DNA from: WJLY01 sp964562405
GTDB lineage: Bacteria; Joyebacterota; Joyebacteria; Joyebacterales; Joyebacteraceae
DNA length: 42,834 nucleotides
Direction: 5' to 3'
Assembly: GCA_964562405.1 (NCBI GenBank)
Contig: CAZLTC010000019.1
Location: 1 to 42,834 of the forward strand
Below are positions 31,793-39,215 of this stretch, in pieces; within the stretch, counting starts at the first letter, position 1; each line of letters opens with the position of its first letter. The position numbers and the translations under genes were made by a program. The notes under the pieces are model-generated. The model searched no databases. It was not told the origin of the DNA and saw nothing but the letters and a program-made list of their open reading frames with translations.

Positions 31793-33970
31793 CTACCGAA
31801 GGACGAGGACCTTGCCCGACCGAATCTCGTCGACCGCGGAGAGGGCGTAGAAGTAGCATCCCGAGGCGACTCTGCTGCCGGAGTCGGTCGTCCCGTCCCA
31901 GGCGACGGTGTGGGACCCAGGCGTCACCGACTCGTCAAGGAGCCGGCGCACGACTCGCCCGGCCGGGTCATAGATGGTGATAGAGGCGCTGACCGGGGCG
32001 CCGCGCACGTCGCCGCCGACAGCGAACGCGAAGGTCGTGGACTCCACCATCGGGTGCGGATAGCAGCCCAGAAGCTCCGTCCGTCCGACCTCCTCGGCCG
32101 CGACCGCCCCGTCGGCGGAACCCACGACGACGTCGCCGCCTTCGAGGTGCGCGACCGCATCGTAGGTGTACTCCTCGCCGGGCTCGACGCTCTCGTCGAC
32201 CCAACGATCGACCAGCCATCCGTCGACCGGCGCATCGGTCACGACGACGCCGTCACCCTTCCGGTCGGTCCGGACAAAATCGAGGGTGACACCTTCGTCG
32301 ACGTCACCGGCGTTCCAGCTGAGGGTCAGTGTCCCATCGAGCCCGCCGATCGCGGCGAACGCTAGTGACAGGTCGCTCCCCATTCCTGACGACACTTCCA
32401 CGGGACAGGACAGCTGACCCTCACATCCGACTTCGTCGATCGCCGCCACATAGTAGCGGGAGACCGACGTCCGCGCCGATGCGTCGTCGAACGACGGCGA
32501 ATCGACGACCGCGAGCAGGGCCCTCTCGCCCACGTCGCCGTCGGGGCCAACGTCGGCGCGGTATACGGTGTAGCGCTCCGCGCCGCCTACGGGGGTCCAC
32601 TCAAGGTGGTTGACCCCGGACGCTCGAGCGCCCTTCAGGCCGGTCGCGCTCGCGACCATCCGGCCGCTTCCGACAACGACCGCTCCCGAGCTGACTGCCA
32701 GGTCGAGCGTCATGACCGAGGCCGAGTACGGGTAGAACTCACCGTTCCACGAATCGGGCATGTAGTAGACTCCGGCCAGGCTTATGCGCTGCTGATGGTC
32801 GCTGGGATTGACCGCGGCCAGCCCGTGCTCGAACCGTCTCACGCGTATCATCTCGCCGTGTTCCACGTCGGGCCTGGCACCGGGCACCGCAGGCGCGACG
32901 CGCGCCTTCCCCTGCGCGCGTCCGAGATCGAGATCGTAATACGGATGCCACCAGATCTGGCTATGACTGAGGGCATCGAACGAGAAATAGCCGTCGCCGT
33001 AGATGAGCGTGCTGGCATAGGTGAAGAGGAACTTCCTCTTGGCTTCGACGGTCCAGACCGGCCCACTGGAATTGTAAGCCCCGCTCCAGATGGAGTTGAT
33101 GATGTTCGCGCAGGGGTCGCGGTACTTCGACTCCATGGCCACGTATCCGAACTCCGGGTTCGTGATGTTCTCGTACCAGTCGCCGTGCATGTTCGGGAAG
33201 TCTTCGCGGGTGGAGCCGTCGCACACTTCGTAATAGGTGTTGTTGCCGTTCGTTGTGACTATGTAGCCATCCCCGACGAGCTCTCGCAGCCTCGATACGA
33301 CCTTCCGCATGCCGTCGTCCCACGCCGCGTCGAGCTGCCCGAGGTTGTCGCCAATGCCGTCCCGATTCAGGTCGATGTGGTTGGGTGTGTACCTGTCGAT
33401 CCACGAGATCTCGCCCATGCAGTAGTCAAGGAAGACGCCGTCCCACCAGCCGCCCGGCCCAAGCCGCTCGGCTATGTACTCCGGCAGCCAGTCGTTCAGC
33501 TTCCGCCCCTGCGAATCCGTCGGGCAGTCTTCCGTCACGTCGATGATCGCGTCCCGTGAGTTGATCATGACCTTCGCGCCGGACGTATCGCGGACCCACC
33601 AATCCTCGGAGTTGAGTTTGTTGGTGAGGAACGCGTTGTCCTCCGGCGCCTCCCACGCGCCGTTATAGCCGACCGGCATGTGTACCAGTATCACGATGTC
33701 GGGATTGAGCTGCCTCAGGGTGGTCAGCTCGGCCTGGTACCAGGTCTGCGCGCGCTTCGGAAGCACGAGCACGTCCCACTTGGCAAGCGCGTCAAGGTCA
33801 GCCCCGATGAGCGTGCCGAAGTAGACATTCGCCAGCTTCGGGAACGTGTCCTTTGCCTCGACGTCTCCTACCCATCCCACGAGCATGCCCAGGATCACAG
33901 AAAGAACGAGAGTGGCGGCACGCAGCCCTCTCACTCCCGTTCTCGTCCGGCTTCCCGAAATGCCCGTCAT
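31793..33970 (-). CDS. Secreted putative glycoside hydrolase (GHL15-like) with FlgD-type C-terminal domain
   Basis: A 725-residue exported protein. The signal peptide (about 1-39) has the core ATLVLSVILGMLVGWVG. Residues about 45-390 look like a TIM-barrel of the hypothetical glycosyl-hydrolase family 15 type: NVYFGTLIGADLDALAKWDV, ILVHMPVG, WWDGVFLDYCMG with Asp177 and Asp182 as candidate acids, and TNGNNTYYE. Fn3-like repeats (about 450-630) and an FlgD-like Ig/sorting domain follow (ITIYDPAGRVVRRLL, HTVAWDGTTDSG, ending SGKVLVLR). AGGAG lies 8 bases before ATG 33970. A perfect sigma-54 promoter lies upstream. The enzymatic activity is only inferred from fold-like motifs. Confidence 0.72.
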   Translation of the reverse strand: MTGISGSRTRTGVRGLRAATLVLSVILGMLVGWVGDVEAKDTFPKLANVYFGTLIGADLDALAKWDVLVLPKRAQTWYQAELTTLRQLNPDIVILVHMPVGYNGAWEAPEDNAFLTNKLNSEDWWVRDTSGAKVMINSRDAIIDVTEDCPTDSQGRKLNDWLPEYIAERLGPGGWWDGVFLDYCMGEISWIDRYTPNHIDLNRDGIGDNLGQLDAAWDDGMRKVVSRLRELVGDGYIVTTNGNNTYYEVCDGSTREDFPNMHGDWYENITNPEFGYVAMESKYRDPCANIINSIWSGAYNSSGPVWTVEAKRKFLFTYASTLIYGDGYFSFDALSHSQIWWHPYYDLDLGRAQGKARVAPAVPGARPDVEHGEMIRVRRFEHGLAAVNPSDHQQRISLAGVYYMPDSWNGEFYPYSASVMTLDLAVSSGAVVVGSGRMVASATGLKGARASGVNHLEWTPVGGAERYTVYRADVGPDGDVGERALLAVVDSPSFDDASARTSVSRYYVAAIDEVGCEGQLSCPVEVSSGMGSDLSLAFAAIGGLDGTLTLSWNAGDVDEGVTLDFVRTDRKGDGVVVTDAPVDGWLVDRWVDESVEPGEEYTYDAVAHLEGGDVVVGSADGAVAAEEVGRTELLGCYPHPMVESTTFAFAVGGDVRGAPVSASITIYDPAGRVVRRLLDESVTPGSHTVAWDGTTDSGSRVASGCYFYALSAVDEIRSGKVLVLR

Positions 33971-34028
33971 GGCGTCATCTCCTGAATCTGGTGAGCGTGG
34001 AACCTTCCCCCTACGCTACATGCCAGAT

Positions 34029-34044
34029 TGCAAGGACTGTGCCA
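34029..34044 (-). promoter_or_regulatory. Sigma-54 (-24/-12) promoter upstream of the GHL15-like gene
   Basis: The minus strand reads TGGCACAGTCCTTGCA: TGGCAC (34044-34039), five bases, TTGCA (34033-34029). Both GG at -24 and GC at -12 have the required spacing, and 11 of the 11 core positions match TGGCAC-N5-TTGCA. Transcription would start near 34018, 48 bases before the start codon. No competing sigma-70 promoter was seen. Confidence 0.7.
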
Positions 34045-34058
34045 TGTGTCAGGACACA
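34045..34058. promoter_or_regulatory. 6-bp inverted repeat abutting the sigma-54 promoter
   Basis: TGTGTC-AG-GACACA is a perfect dyad lying directly against the -24 element. Activator sites for sigma-54 promoters normally lie 80-150 bases upstream, so a site this close may be a repressor operator, or chance. Confidence 0.3.
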
Positions 34059-34142
34059 GGACGCGCCCGCCTCTCTTCTGAAGCGGCCTCCTCTCCGGGG
34101 CTGTCCCGTCAACTATGCTGCTGTCTAGTGGGTGCTATGGTG

Positions 34143-34233
34143 TGGTGCCGGGGGCCGGATTCGAACCGGCACGGGAGACGGGTCTCCCTGCGGATTTTAA
34201 GTCCGATGCGTCTACCAGTTTCGCCACCCCGGC
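34143..34233 (-). tRNA. tRNA-Leu (TAA anticodon)
   Basis: A 91-base class II tRNA with CCA encoded. Acceptor GCCGGGG/CCCCGGC is perfect. Loop CTTAAAA gives anticodon TAA. The long variable arm is GGGAGA-CCCG-TCTCCC. The first anticodon-stem pair (27-43) is a T-C mismatch; the other four are good. T arm GCCGG-TTCGAAT-CCGGC. Confidence 0.96.
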
Positions 34234-34300
34234 TGTTGGCACGCGAAGCCGGCCCTCCGGGCCCCCGTTAGGAGGGAGATCCAGTAGAGGCCGGCTCGTC

Positions 34301-34375
34301 TGGAGGCGGCGCCCGGATTCGAACCGGGGATCGAGGATTTGCAGTCCTCTGCCTTAGCCACTTGGCTACGCCGCC
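34301..34375 (-). tRNA. tRNA-Cys (GCA anticodon)
   Basis: A 75-base cloverleaf with CCA encoded. Acceptor GGCGGCG pairs with CGCCGCC, anticodon stem GAGGA/TCCTC and loop CTGCAAA give GCA. T arm CCCGG-TTCGAAT-CCGGG. The 67-base spacer to tRNA-Leu can fold into a long imperfect hairpin (arms 34247-34258 and 34271-34296). Confidence 0.97.
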
Positions 34376-34383
34376 AGCCAAAA

Positions 34384-34413
34384 GGCAGGGGCAGCCATCT
34401 CGATGCCCCTGCC
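34384..34413 (-). terminator. Intrinsic terminator after tRNA-Gly
   Basis: A perfect 10-bp stem (GGCAGGGGCA / TGCCCCTGCC) with a 10-base loop starts 11 bases after the tRNA-Gly CCA and is followed on the minus strand by TTTTGG. It lies between tRNA-Gly and tRNA-Cys, leaving only 8 bases before tRNA-Cys. Confidence 0.6.
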
Positions 34414-34423
34414 CTGTCGTTTC

Positions 34424-34498
34424 TGGAGCGGGAAACGGGGCTCGAACCCGCGACATCCACCTTGGCAAGGTGGCGCTCTACCACTGAGCTATTCCCGC
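34424..34498 (-). tRNA. tRNA-Gly (GCC anticodon)
   Basis: A 75-base cloverleaf with CCA encoded. Acceptor GCGGGAA/TTCCCGC, anticodon stem CCACC/GGTGG and loop TTGCCAA give GCC. T arm CGGGG-side stem with TTCGAGC loop. It is the first gene of the Gly-Cys-Leu cluster. Confidence 0.97.
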
Positions 34499-34517
34499 AT
34501 GACCATCACAGACCCTG

Positions 34518-34546
34518 AGTATAGCGTCCGCTTTCGGACCTGTCAA
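34518..34546 (-). promoter_or_regulatory. Sigma-70 promoter of the tRNA-Gly-Cys-Leu cluster
   Basis: Minus-strand TTGACA (34546-34541), a 17-base spacer and TATACT (34523-34518): a near-perfect consensus. Transcription would start near 34511, about 13 bases before the mature tRNA-Gly. Confidence 0.85.
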
Positions 34547-34570
34547 GTTTGAAGGCCCAGCGCTTGGGGC

Positions 34571-36055
34571 TCACGCGGCCGCCTTCCGTGCCTCCTCGTA
34601 GAGGGCCGCGTACTTCCCGGCCGACACCGTCCAGCTGAAGTCCAACGCCATGCCTCTTCGAACGAGACCTGTCCAGGCATCCTTCCGGGCATAGGCCTTC
34701 ACCGCCCTCCCGACTGCCTGCATCATCGCCCCCGAGGTGTAGTCCTGGAAAACGAAACCGACCCCCGTCCCGGCCGACTCGTCGTAGTCCTCCACGGTGT
34801 CAGCCAGTCCGCCGGTCTCTCTCACGATCGGGACCGTCCCGTAGCGCAGGCTGTACATCTGGTTCAGACCACAGGGCTCGTAGCGGGAAGGCATCAGGAA
34901 CATGTCGGAGCCCGCCTCTATCCAGTGTGCCAGCTCGTTGTCGAAAGCGAGGTGTGCCGCGACGTCCCTGGGATGTCGGGCCGCCATCGCGGTGAAGAAC
35001 TCGTGGTACTCCTTCTGCCCCGTGCCCAGCACGACCAGCTTCGCCCCAAGGCCCACGATGGCGTCACCGGACTCGCGCAGCAGGTCAAAGCCCTTCTGAT
35101 CGGCGAGGCGGGACACGATGCCGATGAGCGGTACGGACGGGGCACCGGCCAGGCTCGAGCGCTCCAGGAGCGCCTTCTTGCACGCCGCCTTGCCGGACAT
35201 GTCCTCGGGCGAGAACGTGGCCGGGATGAGTTCGTCGCCCCGTGGGTCCCAGACGCTGTAGTCGACCCCGTTCAGTATGCCCACGAGCCTGCCGGCGTCC
35301 CTTCTCTCCGCCAGGACGCCCTCCAGGCCCAGCCCGTACTCAGGGCTCGACGATATCTCCACGGCATACCTCTCGCTCACGGTGTTGACGTAGTCCGCGT
35401 ACTCGATCCCCAGCTTGAGAGTGCTCACTCCGCCGTTGTACTCGAACGGACTCCCATAGACGCAGCGGTCCTCCGAGAAACCGAGGGCGGGAAGGAGCGA
35501 CTTGTCGAACCCTCCGAGGTAGCCGAGATTGTGAATGCTGAACACGACGCCCGGCCGGCCGACGTCGGCGTCGTCTCCGTACATCTCGCGCAGATAGACC
35601 GCCGCGAGCGCGGTGTGATGGTCGTTGAGGTGCAGCACGTCGGGCTGGAGACGGAGCGCTTTCGCGGCCTCGATGACGGCGCGGGAGAAGAGAGCGTACC
35701 TCTGCACCTCGTCTGCATAGCCGTGCCCGGTGGACGGATCTACGTAGATCCCCTCCCTGTCGAAGTACTCCTCATGTCCGACGAAGATCGCGCGGGCCGA
35801 GCCATCGCCGGGCATCGGTGCCTCGTGAAGACGGACCTCCTCGACGCGGTCCCCCATCGGCACGCGGAGCGGCCCGACACCGCTCACGGGCTTGATGCCG
35901 TACTTGCCGTCGTCTATCGAAGCGTACTTCGGTAGGAACACGGTGACGTCGTGTCCCATCGCGGACATCGCCTGTGAAAGCGCTCCAACAACATCCGACA
36001 GGCCGCCGACGCGCGCGAACGGCGCGACCTCGGCCGAAGCCATCACGATCCTCAA
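34571..36055 (-). CDS. glgA: Glycogen synthase (GT5)
   Basis: A 494-residue starch/glycogen synthase that adds glucose from a nucleotide sugar to alpha-1,4-glucan. The N-terminal segment SAEVAPFARVGGLSDVVGAL, HLNDHHTALA, SIHNLGYLGGF, NTVSERYA and the C-terminal donor site EPCGLNQMYSLRYGTVPIV with RETGGLADTV are characteristic. The start is TTG 36055, which overlaps the galT stop (TTGA) and follows AGGGGGG. This start puts Arg15 exactly where Escherichia coli GlgA has the ADP-glucose-binding Lys15 (KTGGL), a conservative but notable change. With galT upstream, donor sugar could be UDP- or ADP-glucose. Confidence 0.93.
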   Translation of the reverse strand: MRIVMASAEVAPFARVGGLSDVVGALSQAMSAMGHDVTVFLPKYASIDDGKYGIKPVSGVGPLRVPMGDRVEEVRLHEAPMPGDGSARAIFVGHEEYFDREGIYVDPSTGHGYADEVQRYALFSRAVIEAAKALRLQPDVLHLNDHHTALAAVYLREMYGDDADVGRPGVVFSIHNLGYLGGFDKSLLPALGFSEDRCVYGSPFEYNGGVSTLKLGIEYADYVNTVSERYAVEISSSPEYGLGLEGVLAERRDAGRLVGILNGVDYSVWDPRGDELIPATFSPEDMSGKAACKKALLERSSLAGAPSVPLIGIVSRLADQKGFDLLRESGDAIVGLGAKLVVLGTGQKEYHEFFTAMAARHPRDVAAHLAFDNELAHWIEAGSDMFLMPSRYEPCGLNQMYSLRYGTVPIVRETGGLADTVEDYDESAGTGVGFVFQDYTSGAMMQAVGRAVKAYARKDAWTGLVRRGMALDFSWTVSAGKYAALYEEARKAAA

Positions 36056-37071
36056 CTGGTACCCCCCTGTGAGGTTATGTCGGTGTCCCTGAGATACTTC
36101 GCGGCCTCCTCGGGCGGCGTCGGGTTGATGTAGAAGCCCGAACCCCACTCGAAGCCGGCCACCTTGGTGAGCGTTGGCATGATCTCGACGTGCCAGTGGT
36201 AGTGCTTCGTGTCGACCTCACCGGACGGACTGGTGTGCAGTATCAGGTTATAGGGCGGATCGTCAAGCGCGCGGTTGATCCTCTGGAGCGTCTCCTTGAG
36301 CACGCCGGCATACGCCGTCCTGGCCGAGTCGTCCATCGTCTCGAAGACGGGCTGATGCGTGCGCGGGAGGATCCAGACCTCGAACGGGAACCTCGCCGCG
36401 AACGGAACGATGGCGATGAACCGGTCGTTCTCACAGACCACCCTCGACTTGGTCCAGACCTCCTGTGCCACGATGTCGCAGAAGACACAGCGCTCTTTGT
36501 AACCGTAGTACTTCTTGCTGCCGGCCAGCTCCTCGATCAGACGCTTCGGAAGGATCGGCAGAGCAATGAGCTGTGTGTGCGGGTGCTCCAGAGACGCTCC
36601 GGCGGCGCTTCCCCTGTTCCTGAAGACCTGTATGTACCTGAACCGTCTGTCGCCCTGGAGGTCGATCATCCGCTCCTGTATGGCCTTCGTGACCAGGGCG
36701 ATGTGCTCCTGCGACAGGTCCGCGAAGTCAGCCTCGTGCTGCGTCGTCTCGATGACGACCTCGTGGGCCCCTACGCCGTTCATCTTGTCGTACATCCCCT
36801 CGCCCGCGCGGTCGAGGTCACCCTCGATGGACAGCGCTGGGAACTTGTTGGGGACGACGCGCACCTGCCACCCCGGAGAGTCCTTGGCCGTACCTGGCGC
36901 GCGGTAGGCGAGCACCTCCGGCGGCGTCTTGTCCTCGTTCCCCTCATCGAAGGGACAGAACCCGTTCTTGCGCACCTCTTTTTCGTGGGCGAAATCGGTG
37001 GGTCTCTTACCACGCTCGGTGGAGATAATGACCCATCGCCCCAGGACGGGGTCCTTTCTGAGCTGCGGCAT
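36052..37071 (-). CDS. galT: Galactose-1-phosphate uridylyltransferase family protein
   Basis: A 339-residue HIT-superfamily nucleotidyltransferase that swaps UMP between UDP-glucose and a hexose 1-phosphate. The active-site HPH is His163-Pro-His165 in LEHPHTQLIALP, with GSAAGAS just before it. The C-terminal half has HYHWHVEIMPTL. The N-terminal zinc site normally CPFC reads CPFD (39-42), followed by GNEDKTPPE; a second CxxC lies at 195-198 (RCVFCDI). ATG 37071 has GGGGAG upstream. It is coupled to glgA. The related ADP-forming uridylyl/adenylyl transferases are alternatives, so the exact nucleotide is uncertain. Confidence 0.85.
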   Translation of the reverse strand: MPQLRKDPVLGRWVIISTERGKRPTDFAHEKEVRKNGFCPFDEGNEDKTPPEVLAYRAPGTAKDSPGWQVRVVPNKFPALSIEGDLDRAGEGMYDKMNGVGAHEVVIETTQHEADFADLSQEHIALVTKAIQERMIDLQGDRRFRYIQVFRNRGSAAGASLEHPHTQLIALPILPKRLIEELAGSKKYYGYKERCVFCDIVAQEVWTKSRVVCENDRFIAIVPFAARFPFEVWILPRTHQPVFETMDDSARTAYAGVLKETLQRINRALDDPPYNLILHTSPSGEVDTKHYHWHVEIMPTLTKVAGFEWGSGFYINPTPPEEAAKYLRDTDITSQGGTS

Positions 37072-37121
37072 TCACTCCCCTCGTTCGATTACCACCGCGA
37101 TGTCGACAGACCAGGGTGAAG

Positions 37122-37156
37122 ACAATATGGTTATCAGAAGGCCTCAATCAAGTCAA
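37122..37156 (-). promoter_or_regulatory. Promoter region of the galT-glgA operon
   Basis: Two overlapping sigma-70 readings are possible on the minus strand: TTGATT (37151-37146), 18 bases, TATTGT (37127-37122); or TTGACT (37156-37151), 17 bases, TAACCA (37133-37128). The region is AT-rich for this genome. Confidence 0.45.
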
Positions 37157-37169
37157 GGCGCGCGGCGGC

Positions 37170-38231
37170 TCAGGCGCCAGCCTCGCCGGACCTTCGTCTC
37201 AGTTCCGCCACTATCCTGCGCACGTCTCTGGCCCTGTCCTTCGGGCAGACCACCGTTCCCTCGGGCGTTCTGGCCACCACGACGTCTTCCATCCCAAGGA
37301 CCGCCACCGGACCGCCGTCCGCGTGCACAACGCAGCCCCTGCAGTCCAGAACCAGAGCGTCGCCCGACACGGCGTTCCCGCCGTGGTCCCGCTCCCACAC
37401 TCTCTCGAGCGCGGGCCAGGCGCCTATGTCGTCCCACCCGAACGATGCCGGTACAACGAGCACATCCTCGGCCTTCTCCATCACGCCGTAGTCGATCGAT
37501 ACGGACTCCGCCGTTCCGTAGAAGCGCTGAAGAGCGTCGACGAAGTCGTCGTGGCCCGGAGCCGAAGAGAAGGCGGTGAGCGCCTCGGAGAGTTCGGGGA
37601 GAAAGCGCGCGATCTCCTCCAGTATGCGACCGGCGCGCCATATGAACATGCCGCTGTTCCAGAGATACGAGCCGTCCGCCAAATAGAGCGCCGCGGTCTC
37701 GGCGTCGGGCTTCTCCACGAAGCCGTCCACCCTACGGACGCCGGCAGACACCGTCTCCCCCGCCTTCATGTAGCCGTACTCGGTCTCGGGCCTCGTCGGC
37801 CTTATGCCGAGAGTCACCAGGGCATCCATGCTCTCGCTCGCCGCAATGGCCGTCTCAAGCGTCTCACGGAACTCGTCGGCACCGGCGATCATGTGGTCGG
37901 CCGGCAGCACGATCATGACGGTGTCAGGATCGTCGTCGGCAAGTATGCGGGCCGCGAGGCCGATAGCGGGCGCCGTGTTCCTCCCCACGGGCTCGCCGAT
38001 CACGCGCTCGGGCGGCACCGGCGCCAGCTCCGGCAGGATCGCATCACGGAGCTCGAGACTCGTCAGCGCGAGGCTCGAGCCGACGTCGACCAGCGGTTCT
38101 ATGCGCCTGACCGTCCTGGCCACGAGCGTCCCCTCACCATCAAGATCGAGGAGCTGCTTGGGCCTCTCCCTGGTGCTCATCGGCCAGAGTCTCTCGCCCC
38201 AACCACCGGCCAGGATCACAGCCGCTCTCAT
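37170..38231 (-). CDS. manC: Mannose-1-phosphate guanylyltransferase
   Basis: A 353-residue nucleotidyltransferase making GDP-mannose from GTP and mannose 1-phosphate for glycan synthesis. The signature AGGWGERLWPMSTRERPKQLL is at residues 8-28. GEPVGRNTAPAI, LPADHMI, EYGYMKAG, VDGFVEKPD and WNSGMFIWR follow the family order, and FGWDDIGAWPAL closes the catalytic domain. It lacks the isomerase half of bifunctional ManC/AlgA proteins. ATG 38231 lies next to GAGGAGG; an alternative GTG at 38246 lacks a ribosome site. It follows the prenyl synthase gene by 57 bases. Confidence 0.92.
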   Translation of the reverse strand: MRAAVILAGGWGERLWPMSTRERPKQLLDLDGEGTLVARTVRRIEPLVDVGSSLALTSLELRDAILPELAPVPPERVIGEPVGRNTAPAIGLAARILADDDPDTVMIVLPADHMIAGADEFRETLETAIAASESMDALVTLGIRPTRPETEYGYMKAGETVSAGVRRVDGFVEKPDAETAALYLADGSYLWNSGMFIWRAGRILEEIARFLPELSEALTAFSSAPGHDDFVDALQRFYGTAESVSIDYGVMEKAEDVLVVPASFGWDDIGAWPALERVWERDHGGNAVSGDALVLDCRGCVVHADGGPVAVLGMEDVVVARTPEGTVVCPKDRARDVRRIVAELRRRSGEAGA

Positions 38232-38288
38232 ATTCCTCCTCTTCACGCACTTGCCCGGAGCGCAGGCGAACGGGCCCCAACGGCCGGA

Positions 38289-39215
38289 CTACTTCGAACG
38301 CTCCCGGCAGTACTCGGCGACCGCCAGCAGCAGCGTGACGTCCCCTTCAAGGCCTTCGAGGACCGAGGCCGCTTCGCTCAGAAGCGCTCCTGCGGCGGTC
38401 CGAGCAGCCTCCACGCCGTGCATCGTCACATAGGTGGCCTTGTTCCCGTCCTTCCCGAGATCCTTGCCCACCGTCGCCTCGTCTCCCACGGCGTCGAGTA
38501 TGTCGTCGACTATCTGATAGGCGAACCCGAGCTTCCCGGCGTAGGCGGCGAGTGTGTCCAGAGGGCCTCGGGGAGCCCCCGCGAGCGTTCCCCCCAGTGT
38601 GGCCGCAACGACGAAGAGAGAGCCGGTCTTCCGTGTCTGGATGTACTCGAGCGTCTTGGCGTCGATCGCATGCGCGGAGGCCGTTTCGAGATCGACGTGC
38701 TGCCCCCCGACCATGCCGTATGAACCGACCGCCGTCGCAACCTCGCGCACGGCGGCGGCCATCGCGGGACCGTCGGCTCCTATGTCGACTCCGTTGTCCA
38801 CCACCAGTCTGAAGGCATGCATGAGTAGCGCATCGGCCGCCAGGATGGCGGTCGCCACGCCGAAGGCCTTGTGCGTGGTGGGACGCCCGCGCCTGAAACT
38901 CGCGTCGTCCATCGAGGGTAGATCGTCGAGAACAAGGGAACAGCAATGCACGTACTCCACGGCGCACGCGCAGCGTATGACGGAAGCGGGGTCTAGGTCG
39001 AGTGCCCTGGCCGACGCCAGCGTCACGATCGGCCGGAGCCGCTTGCCCCCGTCCACGACGGAGTACCTGATCGCCTTGTGTATGGCCTCGGGATAGTCGC
39101 CAGCGTCGGGCAACCACCGGTTCAGTTGCTCCTCGATGGCGCCACGCTCGAGTTCCAGCACGGACGAGGCGTCCGCCCCGGCGCTTCCTCCCAGGGGTTT
39201 GAGGGCGCTGCCCAC
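38289..39215 (-). CDS. Second polyprenyl diphosphate synthase, GGPP-synthase-like
   Basis: A 308-residue trans-prenyltransferase paralogous to the ispA product. GGKRLRP is at 57-63, the first Asp-rich motif DDLPSMDDASFRRG starts at Asp97, and the second reads DDILD. Five residues before Asp97 is Cys92 (HCCSLVLDD) where ispA has Tyr, a small residue typical of enzymes that make C20 or longer chains; the segment closely recalls CrtE-type GGPP synthases. The start is GTG 39215, directly after the upstream stop, with GAGGGGG six bases before. Placed among glycosyltransferases, it may supply a longer prenyl donor or lipid. Confidence 0.88.
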   Translation of the reverse strand: MGSALKPLGGSAGADASSVLELERGAIEEQLNRWLPDAGDYPEAIHKAIRYSVVDGGKRLRPIVTLASARALDLDPASVIRCACAVEYVHCCSLVLDDLPSMDDASFRRGRPTTHKAFGVATAILAADALLMHAFRLVVDNGVDIGADGPAMAAAVREVATAVGSYGMVGGQHVDLETASAHAIDAKTLEYIQTRKTGSLFVVAATLGGTLAGAPRGPLDTLAAYAGKLGFAYQIVDDILDAVGDEATVGKDLGKDGNKATYVTMHGVEAARTAAGALLSEAASVLEGLEGDVTLLLAVAEYCRERSK

